From positions 1 to 53,311 of the forward strand of contig NZ_JANKZF010000033.1 of the NCBI RefSeq assembly GCF_027568515.1: a DNA stretch of 53,311 bases. Direction: 5' to 3'. The position numbers were made by a program, and so were the translations under genes. The notes under the pieces were generated by a model that did no database searches, was not told where the DNA came from, and saw only the letters and a program-made list of their open reading frames with translations. This stretch comes from Arthrobacter sp. HY1533. GTDB lineage: Bacteria > Actinomycetota > Actinomycetes > Actinomycetales > Micrococcaceae. Below are positions 8,521 to 17,629 of this stretch, in pieces; positions within the stretch are counted from its first letter, which is position 1, and each line of letters begins with the position of its first letter.

Positions 8521-10242
8521 TCAGCCGGCCTTCGGCGCCAGAACCACGTGGTTGAAGACTTCGTTCAGCACGGGGCTCAGCGGGAAGGAGGACACCCTGT
8601 CCGAGAGTGCGATGGCGGAAATGGGGAACGCGATGGGCACGGCCGGCACAGTGGCGGCAAGCTGCTTGCTGATGGAATCGTACGCGGCCACGCGGTCGGG
8701 GCCGTTGGGCATGCTGCGTGCGCGGGTGATCTTGGAGACCAGCTGGGGATCATCCATGCCCAGCTCGGCTCCCGGGGTGCCGAAGATGGGGCCCACAAAG
8801 TTGTCGGGGTCCGCATAGCTGCCGTTCCAGCCCAGCAGGCTCAGGGCGTGGTCGCCGCCGGTCTTGATCGCGTTCACATAGCCATCGCTCCACGGGACCG
8901 GGACCGGTTTGATGTTGAAGCCCACGGCAGTCAGCCCGGCGGCGATCTGGGCATAGACCTTTTCCGGCGAGGGCAGGTAGGTGCGGGAAGCGTTCGTGGG
9001 GTAGTAGAACTTCAGTTCCTCGCCTTTGTAGGAGGACTCTTCCAGGAGTTTCTTTGCCTTGGCGGGGTCGTAATTGATGCCCTGGACGGCGTTGTTGAAG
9101 CCGCTGAGCTTGGGCGGGATGAACTGGGCCGTGGTTGCCGTGCCGGCAATGAAGTAGTTACTGGCAATGGCGGACTTGTCGACCGCCGCCGCAATGGCTT
9201 CGCGCACCTTCAAGTCAGCCAGCACGGGGACCTTTTGGTTGAGCCCCAGGTACATGACGGAGAACGGGTCGCGCTGCAGGACCTGCCGGCCGCCCTTGAT
9301 GAGCTTGTCAAAGTTGCCCGGCGTCACCGGGTCAAAGCCGTCCAGCGTTCCGTCCTCCAGGGCGGCAAGGCGGGTTTCGGGCTGCTCAAAGGTCTTGAAG
9401 TTCAGTGTGGCGATTTGGCCCTTGGTGCCCCAATATCCGGGGTAGGCGCGCATGGTGGTGGCGCCGGAGGAGGCCGAGGTGAAGGTGAAGGGGCCCGTGC
9501 CCACGGGGTGCAGGCCGTAGCGGGAGACCTTGTTGCCGGAGAATTCCTGGTCCAGGACGTTGGCCGTGCCGGCCTTGAGCGCAGCGGGGGAGGAGATGGC
9601 AAAGGCGGGCAGCGTCAGCGCCTGCAGGAAGCCGGTGAGCGGCATTTTCAGGGTCAGCGTGACCTCCAGTGCCCCGTCCACGGCGCAGCCCTGGTAGATC
9701 GAGTTCGCGGCGTCGTCGGAGAAGGCACGGAACACCTGCTTGAACATGGCCACCGAGCCGTCTCCGCGCGTGGCCGGGCCCATGGTGTACCAGCGGGAAA
9801 AGTTGGTGCACACCGCCTGGGCGTCGAAGGCGGTGCCGTCGTGGAAGCGCACATCCGGGCGGAGCTTGAAGCTGTAGCCGAGCCCGCCGTCGAGCTCCTT
9901 CCATGCCGTCGCGAGGCTCGGGGCCGGCGCGCCCGTCACGGGGTCAACGCTCAGCAGCCCCTCCAGTACCTGGCGGGTGACCCGGTACGATTCCGTGTCC
10001 GAGACCAGGGCCGGGTCGAATCCCAGCGGGTCCGAGCCCGTGCCAAAGTTGAACACCTCGGTGGGGGCAGGGGCCTGTGCCGTGGCCGGTGCCGTGGTCC
10101 CCGGGGCAGGGGCGGGGGCCGCCGTGCAGCCGGTTGCCGCAAGGAGGACGACGGCGGACACCGCCACCGCGCGCCGGAACACCCGTCGCAGTTCTCCGGT
10201 GGGGCGTGGCACGGTGGGGGTCTCCTTGGTTTTGGCGGGCAT
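8521..10242 (-). CDS. ABC transporter substrate-binding lipoprotein, family 5
   Basis: A 573-residue solute-binding protein of the oligopeptide/nickel type (SBP_bac_5). It has a Sec signal with a lipobox (VVLLAATGC) near residue 38, then an Ala/Pro/Thr-rich tether, then the family pattern: NFGTGSDPLGFDPAL, VRFHDGTAFDAQAV, the PYT-like HPVGTGPFTF, VREAIAAAVDK and LLGWNGSYADPDNF. It should bind peptides or a similar ligand outside the membrane. No permease or ATPase of this system lies in the window, so it is an orphan or works with a distant transporter. No clear ribosome site precedes the ATG. Confidence 0.85.
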   Translation of the reverse strand: MPAKTKETPTVPRPTGELRRVFRRAVAVSAVVLLAATGCTAAPAPAPGTTAPATAQAPAPTEVFNFGTGSDPLGFDPALVSDTESYRVTRQVLEGLLSVDPVTGAPAPSLATAWKELDGGLGYSFKLRPDVRFHDGTAFDAQAVCTNFSRWYTMGPATRGDGSVAMFKQVFRAFSDDAANSIYQGCAVDGALEVTLTLKMPLTGFLQALTLPAFAISSPAALKAGTANVLDQEFSGNKVSRYGLHPVGTGPFTFTSASSGATTMRAYPGYWGTKGQIATLNFKTFEQPETRLAALEDGTLDGFDPVTPGNFDKLIKGGRQVLQRDPFSVMYLGLNQKVPVLADLKVREAIAAAVDKSAIASNYFIAGTATTAQFIPPKLSGFNNAVQGINYDPAKAKKLLEESSYKGEELKFYYPTNASRTYLPSPEKVYAQIAAGLTAVGFNIKPVPVPWSDGYVNAIKTGGDHALSLLGWNGSYADPDNFVGPIFGTPGAELGMDDPQLVSKITRARSMPNGPDRVAAYDSISKQLAATVPAVPIAFPISAIALSDRVSSFPLSPVLNEVFNHVVLAPKAG

Positions 10243-10359
10243 AAACGTTCAGCCACTCATCATAGTGGGACTTCCTTGGCAGTTTGCTGGCAACTGCACC
10301 CGGACGTGTTCGGGAAGGGGCGCGCAAGCCGGTAGTATGATTCATGCTTCAATGCACCC

Positions 10360-10441
10360 GCGCGAGTGGTGGAATTGGTAGACACGCAGGTTTTAGGTAC
10401 CTGTGCCTTCGGGCGTAGGGGTTCAAGTCCCCTCTTGCGCA
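10360..10441 (+). tRNA. tRNA-Leu (anticodon UAG)
   Basis: A class II tRNA. The acceptor stem is GCGCGAG with CTTGCGC; the anticodon stem is CAGGT/ACCTG (10387-10391, 10399-10403) around loop TTTAGGT, giving anticodon TAG at 10394-10396; a long variable arm GTGCCTTCGGGCGTA follows, and the T arm is AGGGG-TTCAAGT-CCCCT. CCA is not encoded. A -10-like TATGAT lies at about 10336. A strong hairpin terminator follows at once. Confidence 0.97.
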
Positions 10442-10447
10442 CAGTCA

Positions 10448-10490
10448 AAAAGAGCCTGGCGTCGAACACGTTTCGACGCCAGGCTCTTTT
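10448..10490. terminator. Bidirectional terminator after tRNA-Leu and bcp
   Basis: Perfect 19-bp arms (10448-10466 and 10472-10490) with a 5-nt loop, bounded by AAAA and TTTT. It serves tRNA-Leu from the left and bcp from the right. Confidence 0.9.
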
Positions 10491-10504
10491 GCATGTGCCG
10501 GGGA

Positions 10505-10981
10505 TCAGGCGGCGTCGATCTTCAGGTCGCGGCGCAGCTTGGCCACGTGTCCGGTTGCCCGCACGTTGTACTGGGCAACGGCAACCTTGCCGGAGGCATC
10601 CACCACGATCGTGGAACGGATCAGGCCCTGGTAGGTCTTGCCGTAGTTCTTCTTTTCGCCCCACGCCGCGTACTGCAGGGCCACGGCGTGGTCCTCGTCG
10701 CTGAGCAGCGGGTAGCTCAGGGCGTCGCGTTCCACGAACTTCTCCAGCTTGGCCACGGGGTCGGGGGAGATGCCAACCACCTGGTAGCCGTGCTGGGCCA
10801 GGGAGGCCAGGTTGTCGCGGAAGTCGCAGGCCTGCTTGGTGCAGCCGGGCGTCATGGCCGCCGGGTAGAAGAACAGGATCACTTTGCTGCCGGCAAAGTC
10901 GGACAGTGAGGTGGTGCCGCCGGCGGCGTTGGGCAGGGCGAAGGCGGGGGCGGCATCGCCGGGGACAAGGCGCTCGGTCAT
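10505..10981 (-). CDS. bcp: Thioredoxin-dependent thiol peroxidase (peroxiredoxin Q/BCP)
   Basis: A 158-residue peroxiredoxin that reduces H2O2 and alkyl hydroperoxides with thioredoxin as donor, in the cytoplasm. Seen: thioredoxin-fold start PGDAAPAFALPNA, strand KVILFFYPAAMTPGCTKQACDFRD carrying the peroxidatic Cys (TPGC) and a resolving Cys five residues later, as in atypical two-Cys BCP enzymes, and the GISPDPVAKLEKF segment. The ATG at 10981 was chosen because AAAGGAG lies 6 nt upstream; an in-frame start ten codons earlier lacks such a site. It is a single-gene unit ending at the shared hairpin 10448-10490. Confidence 0.95.
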   Translation of the reverse strand: MTERLVPGDAAPAFALPNAAGGTTSLSDFAGSKVILFFYPAAMTPGCTKQACDFRDNLASLAQHGYQVVGISPDPVAKLEKFVERDALSYPLLSDEDHAVALQYAAWGEKKNYGKTYQGLIRSTIVVDASGKVAVAQYNVRATGHVAKLRRDLKIDAA

Positions 10982-11068
10982 GGAAAACTCCTTTGTGTCG
11001 CTGCCGCGCACTCATGCAGCGGGGCAGCTTGTTGGGGGATTGACGTCAGCTTGGGCGCCGGGCAACAA

Positions 11069-11114
11069 AAAAACCGCCCCAACGCCGGCCGAAGCCTGCG
11101 TTGGAGCGGTTTTT
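11069..11114 (-). terminator. Terminator of tRNA-Lys copy 1
   Basis: 17-nt arms at 11069-11085 and 11098-11114 pair at 16 of 17 positions; the minus-strand T run is the complement of 11067-11073. Confidence 0.9.
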
Positions 11115-11119
11115 ACCCG

Positions 11120-11192
11120 TGCACCCCTCCGGACTTGAACCGGAAACCCATTGATTAAGAGTCAATTGCTCTGCCAATTGAGCTAGAGGTGC
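11120..11192 (-). tRNA. tRNA-Lys (anticodon CUU), copy 1
   Basis: A 73-nt tRNA. Acceptor GCACCTC pairs with GGGGTGC, discriminator A, anticodon loop CTCTTAA gives anticodon CTT. CCA is not encoded. It is the downstream member of a two-tRNA cluster. Confidence 0.97.
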
Positions 11193-11213
11193 GGCTGTTG
11201 GTGCAGTAAAAAA

Positions 11214-11249
11214 CCGCACCGACACCGGTTGTTACCAGTGTCGGAGCGG
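11214..11249 (-). terminator. Terminator of tRNA-Lys copy 2
   Basis: 12-nt arms (11214-11225 and 11238-11249) pair at 11 of 12 positions; the minus-strand T run is the complement of 11208-11213. It may attenuate rather than fully stop transcription, since copy 1 lies beyond it. Confidence 0.8.
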
Positions 11250-11258
11250 CTTTACCCG

Positions 11259-11331
11259 TGCACCCCTCCGGACTTGAACCGGAAACCCATTGATTAAGAG
11301 TCAATTGCTCTGCCAATTGAGCTAGAGGTGC
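11259..11331 (-). tRNA. tRNA-Lys (anticodon CUU), copy 2
   Basis: Identical in all 73 bases to the copy at 11120-11192. It is the promoter-proximal member, with a clear promoter at 11394-11422. Confidence 0.97.
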
Positions 11332-11393
11332 ATCTTTCCACTGCTGAGAACCACTTCGGATTGTGTCCGCGGTGTTCCTCGCAACGACATGAA

Positions 11394-11422
11394 ACTATAC
11401 GGGCTTTTTCCTCAGGTGTGAA
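11394..11422 (-). promoter_or_regulatory. tRNA-Lys promoter
   Basis: On the minus strand TTCACA (11422-11417), a 17-bp spacer and TATAGT (11399-11394) form a good sigma-70-type promoter, placing the transcript start about 55 bases before the tRNA. Confidence 0.7.
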
Positions 11423-11659
11423 ATCGAAATGGGCCAATTTTGCCAATTTGCGGCATGGATCACAGTCCATGCCTGCGAAAACCGCGGAATCATGCGGATC
11501 GCGCGGGCTGAAATCGGCGAATAATTTTGCCCGAGGGGGTCCGGCGGGCCCCTCGGTGGCGCCCAATCGGCCGCCCCTGGGCCCGCGGCCTGCCCCTGCG
11601 CGGCATGGACCGGACATATCCGGCGATCCACAACAGTGGCCGGGGTCACAAATCGGTCC
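11423..11659. other. Non-coding upstream region of ilvD
   Basis: With the tRNA-Lys promoter this makes a 340-base gap. No credible gene or tRNA-sensing leader was seen. It holds one GC-rich hairpin (CCGAGGGG at 11531-11538 with CCCCTCGG at 11549-11556) without a T tract, and GC-rich sequence to the right of it. Confidence 0.5.
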
Positions 11660-11665
11660 TAGACT
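11660..11665 (+). promoter_or_regulatory. -10 box of ilvD, leaderless start
   Basis: TAGACT ends 7 nt before the ilvD ATG, and no Shine-Dalgarno sequence is present, so transcription probably begins at the start codon. Confidence 0.55.
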
Positions 11666-11672
11666 GGCGCAC

Positions 11673-13421
11673 ATGAGCGTGGAGACCAATTCAGAGAAAC
11701 GAAATGACGATCTAGTCCGCACTGCTGATGGCATGCCGGACATCAAGCCCCGAAGCCGGGCTGTCACCGACGGAATCCACGCCACACCGGCCCGCGGCAT
11801 GTTCCGCGCCGTCGGCATGGGCGACGACGACTTCCGCAAGCCCCAGATCGGCGTGGCCAGTTCCTGGAACGAGATCACCCCGTGCAACCTGTCCCTGAAC
11901 CGCCTGGCCCAGGGCGCCAAGGAGGGGGTCTTCGCCGCCGACGGCTTCCCCATGCAGTTCGGCACCATCTCCGTCTCCGACGGCATCTCCATGGGCCACG
12001 AAGGCATGCACTTCTCCCTGGTGTCCCGCGAGGTCATTGCCGACTCCGTGGAAACCGTCATGATGGCCGAGCGCCTGGACGGCTCGGTGCTGCTGGCCGG
12101 CTGCGACAAGTCCCTGCCCGGCATGCTCATGGCCGCCGCCCGGCTGAACCTGGCCAGCGTGTTCCTCTATGCCGGCTCCATCATGCCCGGCTTTGCCAAG
12201 CTGGAGGACGGCACGGAGAAGGAGGTCACCCTCATCGACGCCTTCGAGGCGGTGGGCGCCTGTGCCGCCGGCAAGATGAGCATGAAGGACCTGGACTCCA
12301 TTGAAAGGGCCATCTGCCCGGGCGAGGGTGCCTGCGGCGGCATGTACACGGCCAACACCATGGCCTGCATCGGCGAAGCACTGGGCATGTCACTTCCCGG
12401 TTCGGCCGCCCCGCCCAGCGCCGACCGCCGGCGCGACATGTTTGCGCGCCAGTCCGGCCAGGTCGTGGTGAACCTGCTGAGGAAGGGGATCCGGGCCCGC
12501 GACATCATGACCAAGGAGGCCTTTGAGAACGCCATTGCCGTGACCATGGCCTTTGGCGGCTCCACCAACGCCGTGCTCCACCTGCTGGCCATCGCCCGCG
12601 AGGCCAACGTTGAGCTGACCCTGGCCGACTTCAACAGGATCGGCGACAAGGTCCCGCACCTGGGCGACCTGAAGCCCTTTGGCCGCTACGTCATGTTTGA
12701 CGTGGACAAGATTGGGGGAGTGCCTGTCATCATGAAGGCCCTGCTCGACGCCGGACTCATCCATGGCGAGTGTCTCACCGTCACGGGCAAGACCGTTGCC
12801 GAGAACCTGGCCAGCATCAACCCGCCGGACCCCGACGGCAAGGTGTTGCGCGCCATGGACAACCCCATCCACAAGACCGGCGGCATCACCATCCTGCACG
12901 GCACCATGGCCCCGGAGGGTGCCGTGGTCAAGAGCGCAGGCTTCGACCTGGACGTCTTTGAGGGCACGGCCCGCGTGTTTGAGCGTGAGCAGGGGGCGCT
13001 TGACGCCCTGGACCGCGGCGAAATCCACGCCGGGGACGTTGTGGTGATCCGTTACGAGGGCCCCAAGGGCGGGCCGGGCATGCGCGAAATGCTGGCCATC
13101 ACCGGCGCCATCAAGGGTGCGGGCCTGGGCAAGGACGTGCTCCTGCTGACGGACGGGCGCTTCTCCGGCGGCACCACGGGCCTGTGCATCGGCCATGTTG
13201 CCCCGGAAGCGGTGGACGGCGGGCCCATTGCCTTTGTGCGCGACGGCGACACGATCCGCGTGGACATTGCCGCCCGGTCCTTCGACCTGCTGGTGGATTC
13301 GGCGGAGCTGGAGGCGCGCAGGGTTGGCTGGCAGCCGTTGCCGCCCAAGTTCACCTCGGGCGTGCTGGCCAAATATGCCAAGCTCGTCAACAGCGCCTCG
13401 ACGGGCGCGTACTGCGGCTGA
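11673..13421 (+). CDS. ilvD: Dihydroxy-acid dehydratase
   Basis: A 582-residue enzyme that dehydrates 2,3-dihydroxy-isovalerate (or -methylvalerate) to the 2-oxo acid, the third common step to valine and isoleucine. Iron-sulfur ligand cysteines are visible in AGCDKSLPG and [18 protein letters not shown]; other family blocks are [65 protein letters not shown] and the C-terminal STGAYCG. Length is normal. The ATG at 11673 was preferred over 11733 because of the -10 box just upstream. It lies 5' of ilvBNC but is separated from them by the ilvB attenuator, so it is probably its own unit. Confidence 0.96.
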   Translation: MSVETNSEKRNDDLVRTADGMPDIKPRSRAVTDGIHATPARGMFRAVGMGDDDFRKPQIGVASSWNEITPCNLSLNRLAQGAKEGVFAADGFPMQFGTISVSDGISMGHEGMHFSLVSREVIADSVETVMMAERLDGSVLLAGCDKSLPGMLMAAARLNLASVFLYAGSIMPGFAKLEDGTEKEVTLIDAFEAVGACAAGKMSMKDLDSIERAICPGEGACGGMYTANTMACIGEALGMSLPGSAAPPSADRRRDMFARQSGQVVVNLLRKGIRARDIMTKEAFENAIAVTMAFGGSTNAVLHLLAIAREANVELTLADFNRIGDKVPHLGDLKPFGRYVMFDVDKIGGVPVIMKALLDAGLIHGECLTVTGKTVAENLASINPPDPDGKVLRAMDNPIHKTGGITILHGTMAPEGAVVKSAGFDLDVFEGTARVFEREQGALDALDRGEIHAGDVVVIRYEGPKGGPGMREMLAITGAIKGAGLGKDVLLLTDGRFSGGTTGLCIGHVAPEAVDGGPIAFVRDGDTIRVDIAARSFDLLVDSAELEARRVGWQPLPPKFTSGVLAKYAKLVNSASTGAYCG

Positions 13422-13518
13422 AACGGGGCCCCTGGCAAGGCGCGGATTTGGGGCGCGAAAGAGTCCTGCCCACAGAGTGGACATTGCGTCCACATAGTGA
13501 GATATGCCTGTGGCCTGT

Positions 13519-13548
13519 TTGACACTCCCGAGCGCTAAACGGGAGACT
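13519..13548 (+). promoter_or_regulatory. Promoter of the ilvB leader transcript, with inverted repeat
   Basis: TTGACA (13519-13524), an 18-bp spacer and GAGACT (13543-13548). The start would fall on the A of the leader-peptide ATG at 13555. Within the promoter CTCCCG (13525-13530) and CGGGAG (13540-13545) form an inverted repeat that could bind a regulator. Confidence 0.65.
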
Positions 13549-13554
13549 ACACGT

Positions 13555-13587
13555 ATGCAAACAAAGCTTCCAGTCGTCATTAGCTAG
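13555..13587 (+). CDS. ilvB leader peptide (MQTKLPVVIS)
   Basis: A ten-codon frame, ATG to TAG, between the promoter and the attenuator hairpin. Residues 5-9 are Leu-Pro-Val-Val-Ile (codons CTT CCA GTC GTC ATT), so translation reads three of the amino acids made by the pathway. This is the layout of an acetohydroxyacid synthase leader in actinobacteria: ribosome stalling when charged Leu/Val/Ile-tRNA is scarce would alter folding of the following RNA and prevent termination at 13666-13704. It is too short for standard gene finders. Its ATG coincides with the predicted transcript start, so it may be translated from a leaderless end. Confidence 0.75.
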   Translation: MQTKLPVVIS

Positions 13588-13599
13588 CGCGTGACGCGA

Positions 13600-13619
13600 A
13601 TGGCCACACCCATGGCCAT
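13600..13619 (+). other. Possible pause hairpin in the ilvB leader
   Basis: ATGGCCA (13600-13606) can pair with TGGCCAT (13613-13619). Just before it CGCGTGACGCG (13588-13598) is a second small inverted repeat. Both lie between the leader peptide and the terminator, where pause or alternative structures are expected. Confidence 0.45.
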
Positions 13620-13665
13620 GGCCCTTAGTGAATTTCTTGATGAGAGAACCTCACGACACGTGCAT

Positions 13666-13704
13666 ACCCCTCGCTGAGAGCCTTATGGGCTGAGGGGTTT
13701 TTTT
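13666..13704 (+). terminator. ilvB attenuator terminator
   Basis: ACCCCTC (13666-13672) pairs with GAGGGGT (13692-13698), and AGCC (13679-13682) with GGCT (13688-13691), leaving a 6-nt bulge and a 5-nt loop. A run of seven T follows. It lies about 105 bases before the ilvB start and after the leader peptide. Confidence 0.85.
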
Positions 13705-13810
13705 GTTTCCACACACCAGCGGCAACTCGAATCACTGCGTGAACCACACCAAAACGAACGCAAGCCAAGAAGAAGTACCCAAGAAGATGAGTTACCCAAA
13801 GGAAGAACCG

Positions 13811-15700
13811 ATGAGCAAAGGAACGCCCGCCAGCCCAGCGCTGATGGCAGCCAAGTCCTCCGGGCACGGCGCCCACCCAGGCACCGGATCAGGTGCCGTG
13901 AGCACCGCCAACCCAACCTCCGACGTCGTGGGTCCCAACAATGTTGTGGCACCCATCCAGATGACCGGCTCCGAGGCGCTTGTGCGCTCACTCGAGGAGC
14001 TCGGCGTCAAGGACGTCTTCGGCCTTCCCGGCGGCGCCATCCTTCCCACCTATGACCCGCTCATGGCTTCTTCCCTCAACCACATCCTGGTGCGCCACGA
14101 ACAGGGTGCCGGCCACGCCGCCCAGGGCTACGCCATGGTCACCGGCGAGGTTGGCGTCTGCATCGCCACCTCCGGCCCCGGTGCGACCAACCTGGTCACC
14201 GCCATCATGGACGCCCACATGGACTCCGTGCCGATCGTTGCCATCACCGGACAGGTCTCCAGCGCCGTCATCGGCACCGACGCCTTCCAGGAAGCCGACA
14301 TTGTTGGCATCACGATGCCCATCACCAAGCACTCCTACCTGGTGACGGACCCCAACGACATTCCCCGCGTGCTGGCCGAGGCCTTCCACCTCGCCTCCAC
14401 CGGTCGCCCCGGCCCCGTCCTGGTTGACGTGGCCAAGGACGCCCAGGTGGGCCCGATGACCTTCTCCTGGCCGCCGGTCATTGACCTGCCCGGCTACCGC
14501 CCTGTGTTCCGCGGCCACTCCAAGCAGCTGCGCGAAGCCGCCCGGCTGATCCGCGAGGCCAAGAAGCCCGTGCTGTACGTGGGCGGCGGCGTGCTCAAGG
14601 GCAACGCCTCCGAGGAGCTCATGGCACTGGCCGAGCTGACCGGTGCACCCGTGGTCACCACGCTGATGGCGCGCGGCGTCTTCCCGGACTCCCACCCCCT
14701 GCACGTGGGCATGCCCGGCATGCACGGCACGGTCTCGGCCGTGACCGCACTGCAGCAGTCCGATCTGCTGATCACCCTCGGCGCCCGGTTCGATGACCGC
14801 GTCACAGGCGTGCTGAGCAGCTTCGCCCCGCACGCCAAGGTGATCCACGCCGACATCGACCCGGCCGAAATCTCCAAGAACCGCACGGCCGACGTCCCGA
14901 TCGTGGGCTCCGTCAAGGAGATCATCCCCGACTTGACCGCCGCCGTGAAGGTCGAGTTCGACACGAACGGGACCCCTGACCTCGGCGACTGGTGGGCGTT
15001 CCTGGGCAACCTGCGCGACACCTACCCGCTGGGCTGGACTGAGCCGGAGGACGGCCTCATGTCCCCGCAGCACGTCATCTCCCGCATCGGCGCCCTGACC
15101 GGCCCCGAGGCTGTCTACGCCGCAGGCGTTGGCCAGCACCAGATGTGGGCCGCGCAGTTCATCAAGTACGAGCGCACCCGCTCCTGGCTCAACTCCGGCG
15201 GCGCCGGCACCATGGGCTACTCGGTTCCGGCCGCCATGGGTGCCAAGGTGGGCAACCCGGACCGCGTGGTCTGGGCCATCGACGGCGACGGCTGCTTCCA
15301 GATGACCAACCAGGAACTGGCAACCTGCCGCATCAACAACATCCCCATCAAGGTTGCCGTCATCAACAACTCGTCCCTGGGCATGGTGCGCCAGTGGCAG
15401 ACGCTGTTCTACAACAGCCGCTACTCCAACACCGACCTGAACACGGGCCACGACAGCATCCGGGTGCCGGACTTCGTCAAGCTCGCCGACGCCTACGACT
15501 GCGTGGGACTTCGCTGCGAGCGGGTCGAGGACATCGACGCCACCATCCAGGCGGCCCTTGCCATCAACGACCGCCCCGTCATCATTGACTTCGTTGTCAG
15601 CCCGGACTCCATGGTCTGGCCGATGGTGCCCTCGGGCGTCAGCAACGACCAAATTCAGGTAGCCCGGAACATGACCCCGGTGTGGGACGAGGAGGACTAG
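13811..15700 (+). CDS. ilvB: Acetohydroxyacid synthase large subunit
   Basis: A 629-residue ThDP enzyme that condenses two pyruvates, or pyruvate with 2-oxobutyrate, in the first common step to valine, leucine and isoleucine. Seen: an N-terminal ThDP domain with the catalytic Glu in [16 protein letters not shown], the FAD/regulatory middle domain, and the C-terminal ThDP-binding motif [15 protein letters not shown]...[12 protein letters not shown]. The first 45 residues are a poorly conserved Ala/Gly/Ser-rich extension, as in other Arthrobacter enzymes. The ATG at 13811 has AAAGGA 7 nt upstream; an in-frame ATG at 13787 is a weaker choice. It heads ilvB-ilvN-ilvC and is controlled by the attenuator upstream. 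Confidence 0.96.
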   Translation: MSKGTPASPALMAAKSSGHGAHPGTGSGAVSTANPTSDVVGPNNVVAPIQMTGSEALVRSLEELGVKDVFGLPGGAILPTYDPLMASSLNHILVRHEQGAGHAAQGYAMVTGEVGVCIATSGPGATNLVTAIMDAHMDSVPIVAITGQVSSAVIGTDAFQEADIVGITMPITKHSYLVTDPNDIPRVLAEAFHLASTGRPGPVLVDVAKDAQVGPMTFSWPPVIDLPGYRPVFRGHSKQLREAARLIREAKKPVLYVGGGVLKGNASEELMALAELTGAPVVTTLMARGVFPDSHPLHVGMPGMHGTVSAVTALQQSDLLITLGARFDDRVTGVLSSFAPHAKVIHADIDPAEISKNRTADVPIVGSVKEIIPDLTAAVKVEFDTNGTPDLGDWWAFLGNLRDTYPLGWTEPEDGLMSPQHVISRIGALTGPEAVYAAGVGQHQMWAAQFIKYERTRSWLNSGGAGTMGYSVPAAMGAKVGNPDRVVWAIDGDGCFQMTNQELATCRINNIPIKVAVINNSSLGMVRQWQTLFYNSRYSNTDLNTGHDSIRVPDFVKLADAYDCVGLRCERVEDIDATIQAALAINDRPVIIDFVVSPDSMVWPMVPSGVSNDQIQVARNMTPVWDEED

Positions 15701-15702
15701 AA

Positions 15703-16215
15703 ATGACACGACACACTCTTTCCGTACTGGTCGAGGACAAGCCCGGCGTGCTGACCCGCGTGGCCAGCATGTTTGCCCGACGCGCCTTCAACATCAACTC
15801 CCTGGCCGTGGGCCCCACCGAAAACGCGGGCATCTCGCGCATGACGGTTGTGGTCGACGCCGACGGCGACTTGATTGAACAAGTCACCAAACAGCTGAAT
15901 AAACTAATCAACGTCATCAAGATCGTTGAACTTGTTTCAGAGAATTCCGTGCAGCGGGACCACATCCTGGTCAAGGTGCGCGCGGACGCCGCCACGAGGC
16001 TGCAGGTCACCCAAGCCGCAGACCTCTTCAGGGCTTCCGTGGTCGATGTGTCCACAGACTCATTGACCATCGAGGCCACCGGCTACGCGGACAAGCTGGC
16101 TGCACTGCTGAACGTCCTGGAGCCCTTCGGCATCCGGGAGATCGTGCAGTCAGGAACCTTGGCCATTGGGCGGGGATCCCGCTCCATGAGCGACAGGGCA
16201 CTTCGCGCTTCCTAG
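15703..16215 (+). CDS. ilvN: Acetohydroxyacid synthase small (regulatory) subunit
   Basis: A 170-residue partner of IlvB that activates the enzyme and confers valine feedback inhibition. It has two ACT-like halves: LSVLVEDKPGVLTRVASMFARRAFNINSLAVGPTE at the N-terminus, with the Gly/Asn positions that bind valine, and a C-terminal dimer domain ending FGIREIVQSGTLAIGRGSRSM. Length is normal. The start follows the ilvB stop by two bases and uses GGAGGA inside the end of ilvB, so translation is coupled. Confidence 0.95.
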   Translation: MTRHTLSVLVEDKPGVLTRVASMFARRAFNINSLAVGPTENAGISRMTVVVDADGDLIEQVTKQLNKLINVIKIVELVSENSVQRDHILVKVRADAATRLQVTQAADLFRASVVDVSTDSLTIEATGYADKLAALLNVLEPFGIREIVQSGTLAIGRGSRSMSDRALRAS

Positions 16216-17316
<1,101 letters not shown>

Positions 17317-17330
17317 TCCCCACTCACCGG

Positions 17331-17364
17331 CCCGAGCAGATCCGCTGGCGCGTATCTGCTCGGG
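17331..17364 (+). terminator. Hairpin 1 after ilvC
   Basis: Perfect 11-bp arms CCCGAGCAGAT (17331-17341) and its complement (17354-17364). No T tract. Confidence 0.65.
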
Positions 17365-17392
17365 GCCCCTCGGGCGTGTGGGCCCATAGGTG

Positions 17393-17438
17393 ACGACGGC
17401 GCCTGCCGGGCCCGCGCTGGCCCGGCAGGCGCCGTCGT
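17393..17438. terminator. Hairpin 2 after ilvC, 20-bp perfect stem
   Basis: Arms 17393-17412 and 17419-17438 are fully complementary with a 6-nt loop; GCTTT follows. This is likely the main end of the ilvBNC transcript. Confidence 0.8.
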
Positions 17439-17520
17439 GCTTTCCCCTTCGGGGCAGGCCGCGGAAGGCATGTGACGTGTGTCGCTTGCGTCGTCCGGGC
17501 CGCCCTTTGTTACGGCAGCG

Positions 17521-17552
17521 AAGCCGGGCTCCCATAAACTGGAACCCGGCTT
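17521..17552 (+). terminator. Hairpin 3, terminator-like, in front of serA
   Basis: AAGCCGGG (17521-17528) pairs with CCCGGCTT (17545-17552), extended by TCC/GGA inside, and TTCTG follows. It is 77 bases before serA, so it may end read-through from ilvC or act as a leader attenuator for serA. The rest of the 17317-17629 gap has no gene that I can support. Confidence 0.65.
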
Positions 17553-17629
17553 TTCTGCTGCAACGCCAGCACCAAAACCACTCACCAAAATCCCCACAAG
17601 AACACAACTGAGAGCTAAAGAGGTCACCG

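Larger units (their letters stand above)
11067..11331 (-). repeat. Tandem duplication: tRNA-Lys plus its terminator, two copies
   Basis: Two head-to-tail units, about 11067-11192 and 11208-11331, each made of a tRNA-Lys(CUU) gene and a downstream hairpin. The tRNA parts are identical base for base. The hairpin stems differ but keep pairing (see findings). Confidence 0.9.

Noticed and set aside
11332-11672. T-box or amino-acid riboswitch before ilvD
   Set aside because: No T-box sequence, specifier loop or antiterminator found; the start looks leaderless.
17390-17611. Small open frame between ilvC and serA
   Set aside because: It runs through two strong hairpins and has no coding character.
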